Assembly: GCA_017562135.1 (NCBI GenBank)
Contig: QEYB01001522.1
Location: forward strand, 248,001 to 312,000
Length of the DNA: 64,000 nucleotides
Reading direction: 5' to 3'
Source of the DNA: Dipylidium caninum
Taxonomy: Eukaryota > Platyhelminthes > Cestoda > Cyclophyllidea > Dipylidiidae
Part shown: positions 25,638 through 38,116 of the stretch, piece after piece
How the letters are laid out: every line of letters begins with the position of its first letter
Position numbering within the stretch: position 1 is the stretch's first letter
Translations under genes and position numbers: made by a program
The notes under the pieces: model-generated
Database searches by the model: none
Told to the model about the DNA's origin: nothing
What the model saw: only the letters and a program-made list of their open reading frames with translations

Positions 25638-26450
25638 TTTACTTAAATTTGAAGTCAATATCAATTCTAATGACTCGATTGCCGGGACGCATTATACAAC
25701 TCCAACCTGCAAATGAAAATCGGAATTGGTAAAGGACCAAATGCGCATAGCATCTAATCTTGAATGAGTGAGAGACTTTCATCTCATTACTGATTAGAAG
25801 AAGCAAATACAACTAAAATTATGGTAAATATCAACCGCTATAAACTGGACTAAAATATAAATGAAAGTTACTGGCACGAATTGACTGGCATAATTTCAGT
25901 TTCATAGATATTGCTCCTTGGATTTAACTACAGAAGCATTACATTAAAAGGTATGACGTTCATTGCAGTGGAAAGTGACTCAAAAAGCAACTTGCGCAGC
26001 ACAACTAGAAATATTGCGCTAGAAAAAAAAGCATTAAGAATCAATTTCAGATGGCATATTACAAAGGAATATAACTCTGGGACATAGCAAAGTGAGATGG
26101 ATAGGTAGACCACAGCACTCTTAGGTCAATCAAGGTTCAGAATCAAAGTATATGTGACAAAAATAGAGACATCAACATGTATTAAGCTAATTTAAACGGA
26201 TTCATTCAATGTACGGTGTAATGTTTCCTAAAATGATCGACTCAATGCCGACATCCAAATGACCTTGGAGAATAGCCAGCTTATATTGCCGCGCCCTATT
26301 TATAATAACAGTTAGTAATTTAAACCTCCGTGTGTTAATAGTAGTTTTCTTATCGTTCAAATAAGTGGTTTTTTAGATTATAAGCAATTGTCGTGCGCGT
26401 TACTTTGATATTTGATATAGATGTTGCCTGATTAACGGACCATTCATGAT

Positions 26451-26696
26451 CAGCTGGTTGTGGCCAAAGCCTCATTCCTCATAGCCAAAAGTGGTCACTT
26501 GCGCGAAATGAATCTGAGCGTAAAGCTCAGCATCAATTGTGAAACATTAGCAGAATTCTCTATGGATTTCCGCTCCAAGGAAAATACCGTACACACTGGT
26601 GAATTTTTCCACCACGCACTTTCGTTGATGAGCAACATGGTGCAATGGATTAAGCAGCAAGCTTCATTGTCTAATCGGGGCCTCCCCGTTACTTAA
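26451..26696 (+). CDS. Unrecognised ORF, possible single coding exon
   Basis: After an AG at the end of catgatcag (about 26,450) a frame runs LVVAKASFLIAKSGHLREMN and on to ...WIKQQASLSNRGLPVT and a TAA. Amino-acid use looks protein-like (amphipathic, mixed charge), not low-complexity, but there is no in-frame ATG near the 5' end, so it would need an upstream exon. I do not recognise a family. It lies between two minus-strand genes. It may be a chance frame. Confidence 0.25.
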   Translation, partial: QLVVAKASFLIAKSGHLREMNLSVKLSINCETLAEFSMDFRSKENTVHTGEFFHHALSLMSNMVQWIKQQASLSNRGLPVT

Positions 26697-27445
26697 ATCC
26701 CGCATCAGCATATTTTGTACGCGTGATGTTGGGGAAATGTTAGGGGTGAAAGGGCAACCAATAATGATAGATATGAGGTATAGTTTTCATGTATAACAGA
26801 ACAAATTTTGCGTCGGTTTCAATAGGATAGGCGCCCTATGTAACGTTTCCACTTCATATGAGGATATCTGAAGTGTGTAAATTAAATTCACAACCGCGAC
26901 TTAAGGTCAACATTGCAGTTTGGCTAATCTTAACACGCACCGTATTATCCTGTTACGAAGTGCTTTAGGCCACTACCAGTTTATGTATATCAAAGTTCCG
27001 GAAATTGATTTTACATTGGATATCAAGAAAACTTAATTCAAACCTATCTTAAGGGTTTTATTCGAATTTGCTTCATGGAGGCCGTTGTTCTAATCAACCA
27101 CACGTCGATTGAACTGAGTCACAGTAAGCCCCCAATTGTTTAAGTATTGACCTCAATGACAAATAAGCCTTCACCACCTATGATTTTTTCGTTAATACGT
27201 CCTGCTGTCAAGTGTAGCAAACATCTGAGAACATGCATAAACCGGGCAAAAAACGTTGGTCCGACTAAGAACCCATAATCATGACACTAAATTTTAATCA
27301 CTAACTTCTACTTTTCGTGGACACATTCACTACATAAATTGAAGAGTTCCTCGCGCACCTAAGCTTAGAAATCTTTTGGGATCGTGAGATAGCCGCAATG
27401 GACTTTAACATTTTGTACTTTCGGTAACTCACACTAGAGAGCAAG

Positions 27446-27451
27446 TTTATT
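27446..27451 (-). terminator. AATAAA poly(A) signal for the reductase-like gene
   Basis: A minus-strand AATAAA lies about 100 bases beyond the stop codon at 27,550, a usual spacing for a short 3' UTR. Confidence 0.5.
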
Positions 27452-27549
27452 AGACAAAAAAGGCATAGGATGAGAGATGTTGCAGATATAGATTCTCTGG
27501 GCAACCAGTGGACTAGGCTCCATCCTGTTCCGTGGTTGAGCGCAAATGC

Positions 27550-28658
27550 CTAGAGACCAATGCGATTAAATTCTGCCTCTTCTAGGTCTCTGGCTTCGAA
27601 GTAGTCCAAATGCTGTCCTTTCCACAATTCTTTGTAATCCGCTTGATGCATCAGACAGACTCGCGCTGGGAACTGAATTTCGCCAGTTTGCAGGGAAAAC
27701 CTTTGTCGGCGTAGCCAACGGACACACATTCTTGCCGATTCCATGGGTTGTATGACGAGGCCTTGCTCTCGTCGCTCCTTCAACCAGGCACGTGTGCAGG
27801 GATCGCCTTGTTCCCTCTCCAGCTGCTCATACATTGCTGTCAAAAGGGGACCAGGAGAATATATGAAGGTGGAAATTGAGGGACAGTCAAGAGCCAAACA
27901 CTTGAGGTGCATGTCACGCGCAGCTTTACCACAACAATAGGTAAGCATGTGCGAAAGTGGTTTCACCGCCGCAAGACTTGAGATAGTGAGAATGGTAGTG
28001 GGTGGGTGATGGGCCTCTTCCGTGATAGAGGCTACATGGCGAAGAAATACGTTAGTGAGGATAATCTGGGAAAAGAGATTGACTCGAAAGTACGATTCTA
28101 GTTCAGTCATTGATAGGTGTTCATCAGTGCGGTACTTTATATTGCCCAGAGGTACCAGCACTATGTACTAGGAGATTCCATTGCGGTAGATCACTACCAG
28201 CGCATTTTGCCATAGCGTCGTAGATTGGCTGTAGGGTTGTAGAAAGGGTCACCGTATCTGCAGTGTTCATGTCCAAGTGCTCACCCCCATCAAAGTAAAC
28301 AGCTACACTAGTGGTGCCATTTTCAGGTATCGATGAGATTATCTAAAGCGTAGTTCAAAAAGACCATACTTTAACAGGAAAGAAATAAATGAAAAAGATA
28401 AGGAGAACAAAGTATTATATACCTGATTTTCTGTTTCACACAAGGCATCCATGTTGCGTCCAAGGAGAAAGAAAGTGAGGGAGACAGCAGGCAAGCAGGA
28501 GGTAGAGCGTGGTTCGGCTATCTCTTTTAGCAACTGAATGCAAAAGGCCCTCCCAAAACCGCCACTTGCTCCCGTTACTACTACAAAGCAGTTGGCGTTT
28601 GACCAAGGCGCTGCCTCTTTAAAAGACTGGCCACATGTGCAAATGAGTTCCTTTGCAT
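27550..28658 (-). CDS. SPR: Sepiapterin reductase-like SDR, frameshifted as assembled
   Basis: A short-chain dehydrogenase most like sepiapterin reductase, the last enzyme of tetrahydrobiopterin synthesis (cytosolic, NADPH-dependent). Exon 28658-28423 has the Rossmann motif FVVVTGASGGFGRAF and LTFFLLGRNMDAL. The second exon, from 28342, has LLVHSAGTSG (NNAG position), then ISSLAAVKPL, the catalytic YCCGK (YxxxK), KAARDM and SPGPLLTAM (APGPLDTDM in vertebrates). The exons join in phase 0 (CAG|GTATAT ... gctttag|ATA). AGTSG and the following NIKYRTDEHLS are in different frames; one extra base in the CCC run at 28,145-28,147 (GGG on the coding strand) explains it. The first exon enters in phase 1, so a start exon upstream of 28,658 is not seen. 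The recovered protein is longer than the about 260 residues usual for the family. Other SDRs are possible, but the KAARDM and PGPL context favours SPR. Confidence 0.8.
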
Positions 28659-30413
28659 CTATCAAAGTAATCAAAAATGAAAGCTATCGTTTCAGTGAAG
28701 GGTAGGGAATACATCAAAATATTTTAACAGAAAGTTACTTGAACAACACAATCCTTACAATATTTGTTGCAGCAATAATTATGCAACTTTGAACACTTTT
28801 GTTTACTTAAGTACTAATTCTAATCACTTAAGGTTTTTTTCTAACGCGTTTATCTTGCAGTAAATCGAAACACAAATTTTTTTAATATAATGACAAGAAA
28901 AACTGTACAAACATGCAATGGAGTTCGCATACGCATAGAATAATTTATACTTGAGTGATTTCGAAGGACTAATAAGACGAATTGGGTATCAAACTAACTT
29001 ATAAAACGCCAACGTTATTTCATATGAGAGTCTGGAATTATCCATTGATAGAAGTATGAAAAATTATACACGATCCAAACACGAAGTGATTACGTTTCCT
29101 ATAGCATTTACACTGGAAATGAGAAAGGTCTATGTGAAAGATAAGGAAGAGCTTTTGACATTTTTAACAAGGGTCGAAATCAATGCCAGTAAATACCTCA
29201 AAATAAATGTGCTGGAATATCGAGCATATTTGGGCTAAAAACAAATTTGACGAATACCTAACGATGTCTCGATGGCAACAATTAATCAATTCAAGATAAG
29301 TACCATAAAATCATCAAGGCATTCTCCACCCAAAAAGCAAGGATATTTCAGAGAGCATTGAAGTGGTGGACGAACAACCATTTGTATCAATTCTAACTCT
29401 TAATAAACTATGTACGGCCGACTCAGTATTCAACCACCCACCCATCGAACTCGCGGCCGGGAATAGGCAGGCTGTTAGCGTACAATAGGCCGGATTCTCT
29501 TTAAATGATCCGTCGAGGTCGACACCTTGCCGTTTGATTTATGTTGGAAAAAAATATATACAACAACACGGACTTGGATGAACTGGGTTACAACAGGTTT
29601 TCTCGATTTCATTTATTTGAGTTGGATTTCCTTTAATTTATTATCACTAAAGCTTAACAAATAGGTGACATGTATATTCTTTTCAAAACTTTAAACTGCT
29701 TGACGATGTATAACACTAAAGAATGAATACAAACGCGGAGAGGCATTTTTGACCGTGTGCCACATTAATTTAGGAAATCACATGCAATCTCCGAGTCACT
29801 CTCGTAATTTCAGGTACCCTCAGGGGATTTGGTATGAAGCCTTTGTTATACGCAAATATGTTCTGTATTTCCTTTAATCCCATTGAATTTTATTGAAAAT
29901 TAGCGGCGTTCGAAGACTTATTCTCAAATTCATTCTCACCTTGAAGTGCATCGAATGGTTCGTATTACCACGTGAAGACAGAACAATTCTCCCCTTCCGT
30001 ATTTTTGAGGCAAATGCTTTCACAGCACCCAATTTGTTGCGGATGTACCATAAATAGTGAAAGTACTGAGATCTCTGTCCTTTTCATAGTTTCACCGTAA
30101 TTGTGATTAGACCATACCCAAACGGTTGAGAATTGCTCGTTACATCGTGCGATCACTTGCCATTATCGTGAGCTGAGGACTCGCCGATGGCCGCCAGGCT
30201 TTATATGCACAGAGTGAGCTTCTGTTATCACAAGTCTCAAACCCCCCCCCCTTCTTCCACTCGGTTGCCCTCATAAGGGGATAACATTCATAATCCTTTT
30301 TATCAATCCAGTTAGATAGCCCCTCATTCTTCGTCTTCATTCTTGGAAAATCAAGAAAAATGTTTATTTGACAATGATACACATTTAAAATATCTAACCA
30401 ATGGCAAAAAAGC
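28659..30413. other. AT-rich interval between reductase and HEY
   Basis: It should contain the missing first exon of the reductase and the 3' UTR of the HEY gene. The only sizeable frames are 60 to 95 codons, without splice or family support. A run of ten C residues lies at 30,242-30,251. Confidence 0.4.
30363..30368 (-). terminator. AATAAA poly(A) signal of HEY
   Basis: A minus-strand AATAAA lies 46 bases past the HEY stop codon at 30,414, which would give a very short 3' UTR. Confidence 0.6.
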
Positions 30414-33400
30414 TCAAAAATCATCAGGATAATAAGACATCTCCTTAGGGGGGTTGATAGCGGTTTGGCAATCGGTTAGAATATATCCGCCCGTTGCAAT
30501 TTGCTCTTGTGAGTGCAGAAGGGTCTCCGTTACTGCACCCGCCGATAGTGCAGTCTCCGAGTAGTTTTGAAGGTAACTATAACCATAGCTGTCATACCCA
30601 TTTGGCTGGACTGTGGGTGCGATCTCCCGTTCATCGCACTTCGTATGACTATATGTGTACCTCTGATTTGAATGTAAGAGGGAAATGTCCGTAGAAACAT
30701 CTCTTTCGTTCGGCGAAATCCTATTCACTGTGCTATTTCCACTATCTGTCTCCTCAAAATTACCTATCAGTGAGGGCGATGTGGTAGACTGGCTTTCATT
30801 GACTGCAGTTGTCTGCGGCCTCGGATTTTGGTGTTTATGATGACTGCCTTGATAGTCGTTTCGTAGCCAATTGCCTTCTCCTGGCTTGTGGAACACATTC
30901 GGATGACATTGCCAATAAACCTGGGGTGATCCGTTGTTGACGTCTTCGACATGAAGTGTCTGATGCCAGCTTGTTTGGTGGATACCATGGTTGCTGATAT
31001 TGGTGCTGCCGCCACTGCTATTGCCGTTCGCCGATTGGGAATGAATGTTGGTGCTACTGTTTGAGACCATGGCAGAAAGGGAAGCCAAATGCGTACGAGC
31101 CTCGTAGTCCCGGCGATATATGCAGGCGTGGAGGTGAGAGAGTAGTTTCTTACGGAAAACCTCGTCAACTGCGCTCACAACCGGCAGTGCGCTGAGGAAA
31201 CGGGTCACTTCAGCGAAGCACTCTTGGAACCCAAGAAGTCGATTCTCCAGCAGACGTATTTCAGCATTCAAAACAGTACCTTAAAAATTATCAGTTTATT
31301 CACTTTTAGCCATTTACTCTTTCCTATGCGTGCATGTACGTGAGAGAGTTTTTTAAAAGAAAATGAGAATGGGTTTTATCCTGCGGAAGTATTGTAGCTG
31401 TGATAAGTTGCGTTTTGATATTCCACATAATATACTTTTAACTCTTGTTATGTCAAAAGCAGAAGCCGTGCAAAAACAGCATCCAAATATAATTAGACTA
31501 TTTAAAAGGCGAGTAAACGATAGGTAGGGTGAGCAAGGCTTCCAACGGCTGCGATGTCTACTCCAACAGACTTGACGACTTTTAAGAGGCTAACAAATAT
31601 ATACTTACTTTAATTGCCTGTAAAATAATCCCTTTAAGGTGAGTCGGTGGATTACAGTTATTGTCATTAAAACTTGCAAGTGAGGGCTGCTTACCATCCC
31701 TGTTGATGCGGTGGAGAAATTCGACAGTCATTTGTAAAATTTCCGCCTTCTCGAGTTTAGTTGAAGTCTGCCACAAGGTCCAAAATAACAGAAAGTGTAA
31801 ATAAGCCAGACTGCATCCTAGAAACTGCGCATGGGAAAGGTACAAAAGTCATTTGTGCGACAGAAAGAGAGAAGTTAAACTTGGCTAATCAAGGCCAAAA
31901 TGACCGGTGTTGTTGTGTGCTGTGCAGTAACTGACTCAAGCATTTGTGAGTGCGTCTTCTCCCCTGCTCGGATGAGGGAAGCCCAAGCACTCTTTTATGT
32001 GTGAGTTGTTCCCTCGCCTTCCCCTCCATCATCGCCCCCCTCCCCCCCGCCCTCCGGCCCCCTGCCCTCCGCCCCGTCCTCGCCCCGCCCTCCTAGTCTC
32101 CAGCACCACCAGGTGGCGCTCGGAGGTTGACAGCTGCTCAATGCAATTAGTCGGGACGAGGAGGTGGCCCACGTTACGTGGGCCCGGGAGCGGCTCGACA
32201 CTCCGCCACTGGCAATTTCCGCCGATCACTTGGCACAATCGCTGCGACGGTGGCCCCACAAGGGGCACCTTTATTCTTTCAGGCCTCCTTTCCTTAAACG
32301 GCGACATGGTGGTCTAAATTCGCTGCATTCGGTAGCGCCTCGGTCCTGATGTTATAAACAGAAAGTAAGTGCGAGCATATCAACACTGGGTGTGTGTTAA
32401 AATTTGCACACAGTTTTATTACTTTTTGCAATTGTTTTGTGGTATCAAAGCCCATGTAACCGTCAGTCGTTCAGCTTCCCGACCGGCCGACCGACCTACG
32501 GACGGACGGACGGACGAAGGGACGGTTGCGCTGCTGTCCGTCTGCACGGCATACAAGCTCACATTACTCAAACGGAGACACGAGTTGCCAGGACGGACGA
32601 CTGGTCGGCGGCCGGTCGGCCGGCCCTCTCGCCCCGCCTCCGCTCCCGCGGCGCATGTGTGCGCCCCTGCGAATGGCTGCGATATCCTGCAGTCGAAGGG
32701 GACGCTTAAGTGTCTTCCGCCCGGTCCAGCGTACAACCGGAGGCAGGGGGCCGGGCGACTAGTCTTCTGTTTGCTCTTGGTATAAGAACAAAACTAATAT
32801 CTCCAGCTGATTGTGGAAGACTGCTTTACTTACAATCCGAAAACACTGGCAGAGGATTTAAAGTGATGCACTGACAAAAATTATTTTAAAAATTGGATAA
32901 ATCGGCTTCCTCTAATCCTTTAACGCTTGGCTGGAGAGGATGGCATTTCAGTCTTATAACGGCACCCAGATGATGCAGTAGGCATGCATGGTTGACAAAT
33001 TCGCTCCGGAAACAGGAGTCAAATGTGTTAGAGTGTGTTTGCCCGTGCAACTGGCGCTGGAGCCTCATGTGTGCTCCGACGCCTCGAGGTGACATTCGCG
33101 ATGACCGCCCTCCCCCGCCCCGGTGACATCGAGAGCGCTGCCGTGCACCAACTCCACGTCGGCGGAGTGACTAACACGCCACCAACAAACCAGTCTCTCA
33201 GCGAAGGCGAATATCAACAAACGGCACAGTCGGGGATTTCAACGCAAGTAACTGGTGGGATCAGTTGACATAATCTAAATGATGTCCCCTCTTATCTCCT
33301 TCCAACATCCTTTAAAGGGCGTAGCGCAACACAGATTTTTCTGCAGTTCAATGCACACGTGGTCTGAGCAACTCAAGGGTATGTAGCGGTTTTGCTCCGT

Positions 33401-34668
33401 GAAAGGAGGCATAAGACAGATTGAAAAAAAATGAATGAATCCTAAGTGGATAAATCGTGTAAAGTTGAGCGAATAAGATCCGCCAAGTAAATAAACTCGG
33501 AGAGTTACCCCCACTACACTCACTACCACGCCTCACCGGTACCCGCCACCGCCACCGCCACCCCCCCCCCCCTTCTAGTTAATTCGGGCCCATGATTGAC
33601 GGGTTTAACCACCACAAGACATCGGCGTTTCTGGGGTCGGTAATCACACTCTTCCACCCCGGTGTGACAGGCGTGCTTTACTGTGCTTGTTGCTAGCGCG
33701 GATGATTCCCTTGTCGACACTCATGGGCAATCAAGTTGAATCTGACTACTACTACGAAGTTAGACAAACTTTCGAACACTCATAGGGGTATGATGGTTAA
33801 CCTGTTTTTGCGCCGCGTCCGGTACGAGCCGCCGAAGCTCACCGAGGTTGAAATTTATCCTGTCGCGACGCCGTTTTTCAATAATCTGCCGATGAAGAAA
33901 GAAAAAGGGACAAATGTTTCTTCCAATTGATACTTATTGAGACGAAATGAAGGAAAAATGATGTGTGAGCATCACAACGTACGCCTCTTCTTCTTTTTCT
34001 GTCCAAACCAATGTAATCTGCACAGGAGCTGAAAATGGGAACAATTTCAATTTCAGAGACATCGCCTTAATTTTGCTGTTTGTTATCCAAATGTATTCCC
34101 ACTGCTAAGATAACGGCGCATATTGATTTTGAATGAGGAATAGGACAAAGATTATTTTAGGAGATTGACCTATAGAGATGGGGAAAGTGGATTTTTCGAT
34201 CCTGAGAAGTACCAATTGTGAAAATTTATTGCGGAGCTTCAAAGGGTTTATAAATTGGAACTTGTCAAGGCTCCAGTGAGAATAGATGCATTGGAGCATC
34301 AGTGTGATTAAAACTTGGTGCATAAATCTCAATCGATTTAAGTTTGAAGTGACTGAATCTATTCTAAACTGTCTACAGTGCGGAACTATGTAAATTACGT
34401 TAAGAAAACGGTATATGGAGTTTCGCGCAACATATTCTAAATCATGCAGTTTCAAAGTTCTGAATCTCAACTAGTATAATAACATGCAACACGTGCATTA
34501 ATAAGTGGTTAGTCGCATTGAAAGAGCCGAAATATTTATTTTTACTGTCGCAGAAAATAATTTGGAATAACCCAATGCACAAAACAATTCGATTGAAAAG
34601 CCTCACCCAGTATCGTCGTCCTCGACATCGTCATCAGGAGATATGCATTGTTTTTCATGAGCACGCAT
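30414..34668 (-). CDS. HEY: HEY-type bHLH-Orange transcriptional repressor
   Basis: Nuclear Notch-effector repressor. Five exons: 34668-34607, 33998-33983 (16 nt), 33885-33802, 31767-31695, 31279-30414; all phases agree, giving 367 codons with the stop. The start MRAHEKQCISPDDD resembles vertebrate HEY1 (MKRAHPEYSS). The basic region and helix 1 read GKRRRG-IIEKRRRDRIN then LGELRRLVPDAAQKQ; the Gly before IIEK is the HEY mark, where HES proteins have Pro. Helix 2 is TSTKLEKAEILQMTVEFLHR. The Orange domain is RLLGFQECFAEVTRFLS then RKKLLSHLHACIYRR. The last 200 residues are Ser/Asn/His/Gln-rich and end YYPDDF; neither the YRPW-type motif of HEY nor the WRPW of HES is seen. The gene is divergent from CDK12 across a 3.4-kb gap. 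Exon 1 rests on phase and N-terminal resemblance and is the least certain part. Confidence 0.93.
31999..32770. other. GC-rich block inside the HEY intron, with GGAC microsatellite
   Basis: The 2.0-kb intron between the bHLH exons contains a C/G-rich block very unlike the AT-rich flanks, with pyrimidine-rich tracts near 32,020-32,100 and a short (GGAC)n run around 32,499-32,516. Overlapping open frames on both strands are explained by composition. A CpG-rich regulatory or repeat-like element is possible; no coding support is seen. Confidence 0.45.
33983..33998 (-). CDS. HEY: 16-nt microexon of HEY encoding the basic region
   Basis: Between an acceptor (ttggtttggacag) and a strong donor (GTACGT) lie 16 bases. 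Joined to GG| upstream and ATT downstream, they read G-K-R-R-R-G and then IIEKRRRDR. This restores exactly the KRRRG-IIEKRRRDR basic region of HEY proteins and corrects the phase between exons 1 and 3. Confidence 0.88.
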
Positions 34669-37600
34669 TTTAAGAAACAATAATCACGCTCTATCAAGAT
34701 CAGAATAATAATTATACAGCGCCAAACAGTCGAACTACTGCAAATTACACTGATTGGCTAAATAAAGTCTCGGGCACAGTTTTGATTGGTCAGTTAACTT
34801 TAGCGTTAACCAATGAAACGCAGAATGGACTTATTTTCCGATCTAATTATTCTCCTAATATGCGAAGAAAGTAAGCGGAACCGAATACTGGAGAATACAA
34901 GAACATTATTTTAAAACTGTGTACTGTGCCTCTTCTTACCAGCTCATGAGTGGAATCCTCCTGCTACAAATTGTTTTTTTTAATCTCTATTACGAGATAC
35001 ACTTCGTAATTAATAACTTAGTAAGCTCAAAACCAGTTATTGAAACCACCTATTGAGACTTATGTAAGCTCAATATATATAGGTGTGAGCACTTTGATTA
35101 GTAGTTTACGAGAATGATCAAGGAAGGTATTTTATTATATATCCTCATTGTTGTACAACTTAGTAACACTGTCACTGCTGGTAGAGCCGGATTTAAAGTG
35201 GCATAATGTTCGAAATGGCTTCAGTCTCACGAACGTTATTCTCACATAGAAATTGGACCCGTGCCAACTATGCAGGCACTCACACAAGCGCTTGTCCATT
35301 TTTGAACTCTTGCTTTTGGCAAGGTGCTTTCATATGCTCTAAAACGCATGAAGTATGAGGATGATATTTGTAGTGGATATTGAGAATAATAATTTTCGAC
35401 TTTAAGCGGTTGTTCATTCTTCATTTTAGACTAATGAGGCCGTTTTACAACGATCGCATATTTTAACTCCCAGTTAATAATCATCGCGCAATTGCAACAG
35501 CACTACTTTCATGTCCGACTCTCTTACGCACATCTTCGGCTGACACATAATTTTGCAATAGCCAATGAAATAAACCACATGATATTAGCTGTGGAAATGT
35601 GAGAATGAACGGATATTACGACAATCGAAAGTGTTGCTAGAACTGACTGGGCATTACTAGTGGCATGATAGTAACTAGAGGCATTTTCAAAAAAACCTTG
35701 CCTTTCAACGTCAGTTGACCTTTACTAAGCCCAATTTAATGACTCTGAAAATGTTTATTTCAGAAATTACCACTTTCCAGTCGTGTCACTGCACCCTAGA
35801 AGGCAGGTTAAGGTGAGCAAGTTACATTAATTTGGCGTTGACACGTGTAAGGCTAAAATTAATGATTCTTTCGGCATTGCCAGTCTCGCTGATTAACAGG
35901 AAGTATTTCATGAGTTGCCACCATACAACTTAGAAAAGCTTCTACATGTTACCTGCTCATGGCTGTCTTCTTATTCGCTCCTCAGAGATCACTATCGGCG
36001 TTTCAGCTCATGTTATAGGTGTAAAGGAGGGAAAATCACTCCTACTAACAAGTATTAATGACCTGGTAGGATTGCGTATTTCCACACTTGGGTGACATTA
36101 AACCGAATCGTCTTATGTCTTTTCACCCACCAATTAGGCTTCATTTTAAGGTTACACTGTCAGTAAGTGCTGCCAGAGATTGGAAAAGCATTAATTAGCA
36201 TCTAGATTGGAAGCGTATCAGAAACGATAGACAAGATAGTACACTTGGCACGTCACTGCTGGCACCTCAAGAAATGGCGCGGATGCCATATGCCCTGCGC
36301 CGCTGATCAGTTCACATTGCGCCCACCTCTAACTTCGTCATCGAACTTTGGGGGAGTTGGTAGAGGCAGCGCATAAATATTTGACATATAATGTTCCTCT
36401 CCCCGTGAGCCAGCGCAACAAGCATAAATAAGCCCACTGTTTATCGCAGCCCCGTTTTACAGTGATCTGACAGTGGGAATGCATAGTCCCCCTCTCCTCC
36501 GCACTGCCCTCCTCCACGCCCCCTTCCGCCCCCCCCCCCTCGCGAAAACGGGCAATTAAGGTTCAATAAAATCCTCGATCGCCCCTGAATGAAGGCGTGG
36601 AGAATGGGAGGGCGAGAGGTAGTCCCCGACTGGGGGAAATGCGCTGGTGGAACAGCCTGACCTTAAGTTGATGTTAATTATGAGCTTGAAATTTTTTTTC
36701 CGGTTATATTCTTAAAAATAGCCACTTTACTCCCTTGATTTTTAATTTGCATGAAAAGTAAAGTTGGATAGTGCTATAAGCACAAAGGAGAGACAAAATA
36801 AATTAAGTGCAACGCTGAGAGGGTGTTACCCACTCCATTTCATTTAGAGAGACACTAGGCAACTATTTAACAACTTGGAAACTGCTCAAAAATCGTTCTT
36901 AAGCAAATATTAATGTGTTTTGATTACCAAAATCAAATTTACCTCATTCGCATCTTATTCCTGACTCTGTTTGGAGAATATGTGGAAGCCATTGCTTTTT
37001 TGAGAAAATCAGAGTTCAAGAGGAAAGTGCACGACGGTGAATTCTTAAATATGACGCCTCAGAGCCTACTTGCAGACTAACCACTAATCGCTAGTATTTG
37101 CCTTATATCCATGTGTTTAGTGGATATAATGAATAAAAATTCATTTAAACGTAGTGATCTTATGGTTTTAGAGCAAAAGTGGATCACTTGGGCATGACTT
37201 ACTGTAGAAGGAATTGCCTTGAAAATGATTAAAGAAAAATGGTCAAACTAACATATTTTTTATTAATAGTAAAAGTAATCTCTTTCTCAATCCTAAAAGG
37301 GCAAGGAGGAAGACAATCCTAAAACTGAGACAGCTTCTACGAGCAGGTAAATGGGGAAGTGCTGCTCAAGTCACATACAACATGGCAAAAGGTAGTAAAT
37401 ATAGATTATAATGTATACAATGTGACTAATTTGTAATACATTACCGTTCATGCGGGGACTTCCTTTTCGTTATGAATGGTTGTAGATGGCTTTGTCACGT
37501 GCTAAGCCATACTTTACTACTAGTTGTTAGGTAATTTTGTTGTAAGCCCACGAATTGAAAATCGACATTGCGTAGCGAATGTGAGATTAATGGAAAAATC

Positions 37601-38116
37601 TGAAAAAAAGGGATGTGTATTGAGAATGATTACGTATAATAACGTCACAGGTGACTAGCATTTGCAAAAGTCTTTGAAGGAAAACAAATCTCAGGTACGT
37701 AGTTCGCTTATAATCTGAAGGAGAAGTATTCTATTTACAGCTGCCTTTATAGGGCGGAACATCAAACTTGAACTATGCCTATCTCAAATCGACTTCAATT
37801 ATAAGAAAGCTGGTAGAAGGCTCATCTGCCGACGTGTAACATTAAGGGAAGAGAGTATGTAAGGTTTTTAAAAGACTGCTTAATGTGTCATTGCCAAAGG
37901 AGCATGTTCCCAATGTCTAGGCAAGGGGAGCTTCAAAGATAAGGAATGGAGGACTTCATCTAACTCTTTTATAACTATTGAAGAGTTCAGGGTTTCGCGT
38001 TGGAGTTTATAGAATTTTTGTCTGCGGTATAAAAGACGAGGTTTGGAAGACACGAATAAGAAGAACTTAGGTCTGCTGAAGTGAGTTAAAACTTGTTTGA
38101 CACTTAAGATATTAAC
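34669..38116. other. Divergent intergenic region, HEY (minus) / CDK12 (plus)
   Basis: No coding frame of note. The sequence is AT-rich except for a C-rich island at about 36,470-36,660 with poly-C runs. A GTGGGAA word, the core of CSL/Su(H) Notch-effector sites, lies at 36,473-36,479; another lies in HEY intron 1 at 34,096-34,102 (minus strand). These words are short enough to occur by chance. The promoters of both genes must lie here, but I cannot place a start site. Confidence 0.4.

Larger units (their letters stand above)
25638..27549. other. Upstream flank of liprin-alpha; one unassigned ORF
   Basis: AT-rich sequence between the liprin-alpha start and the stop of the reductase gene. It should carry the liprin promoter and 5' UTR exons, but I can place no core promoter element with confidence. 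The only open frame of note is at 26,451-26,696 on the plus strand. Confidence 0.4.

Noticed and set aside
32029..32785. Long overlapping frames on both strands in the GC-rich block
   Set aside because: They lie inside a HEY intron and their Arg/Pro/Gly content follows from base composition; no motif or splice support.
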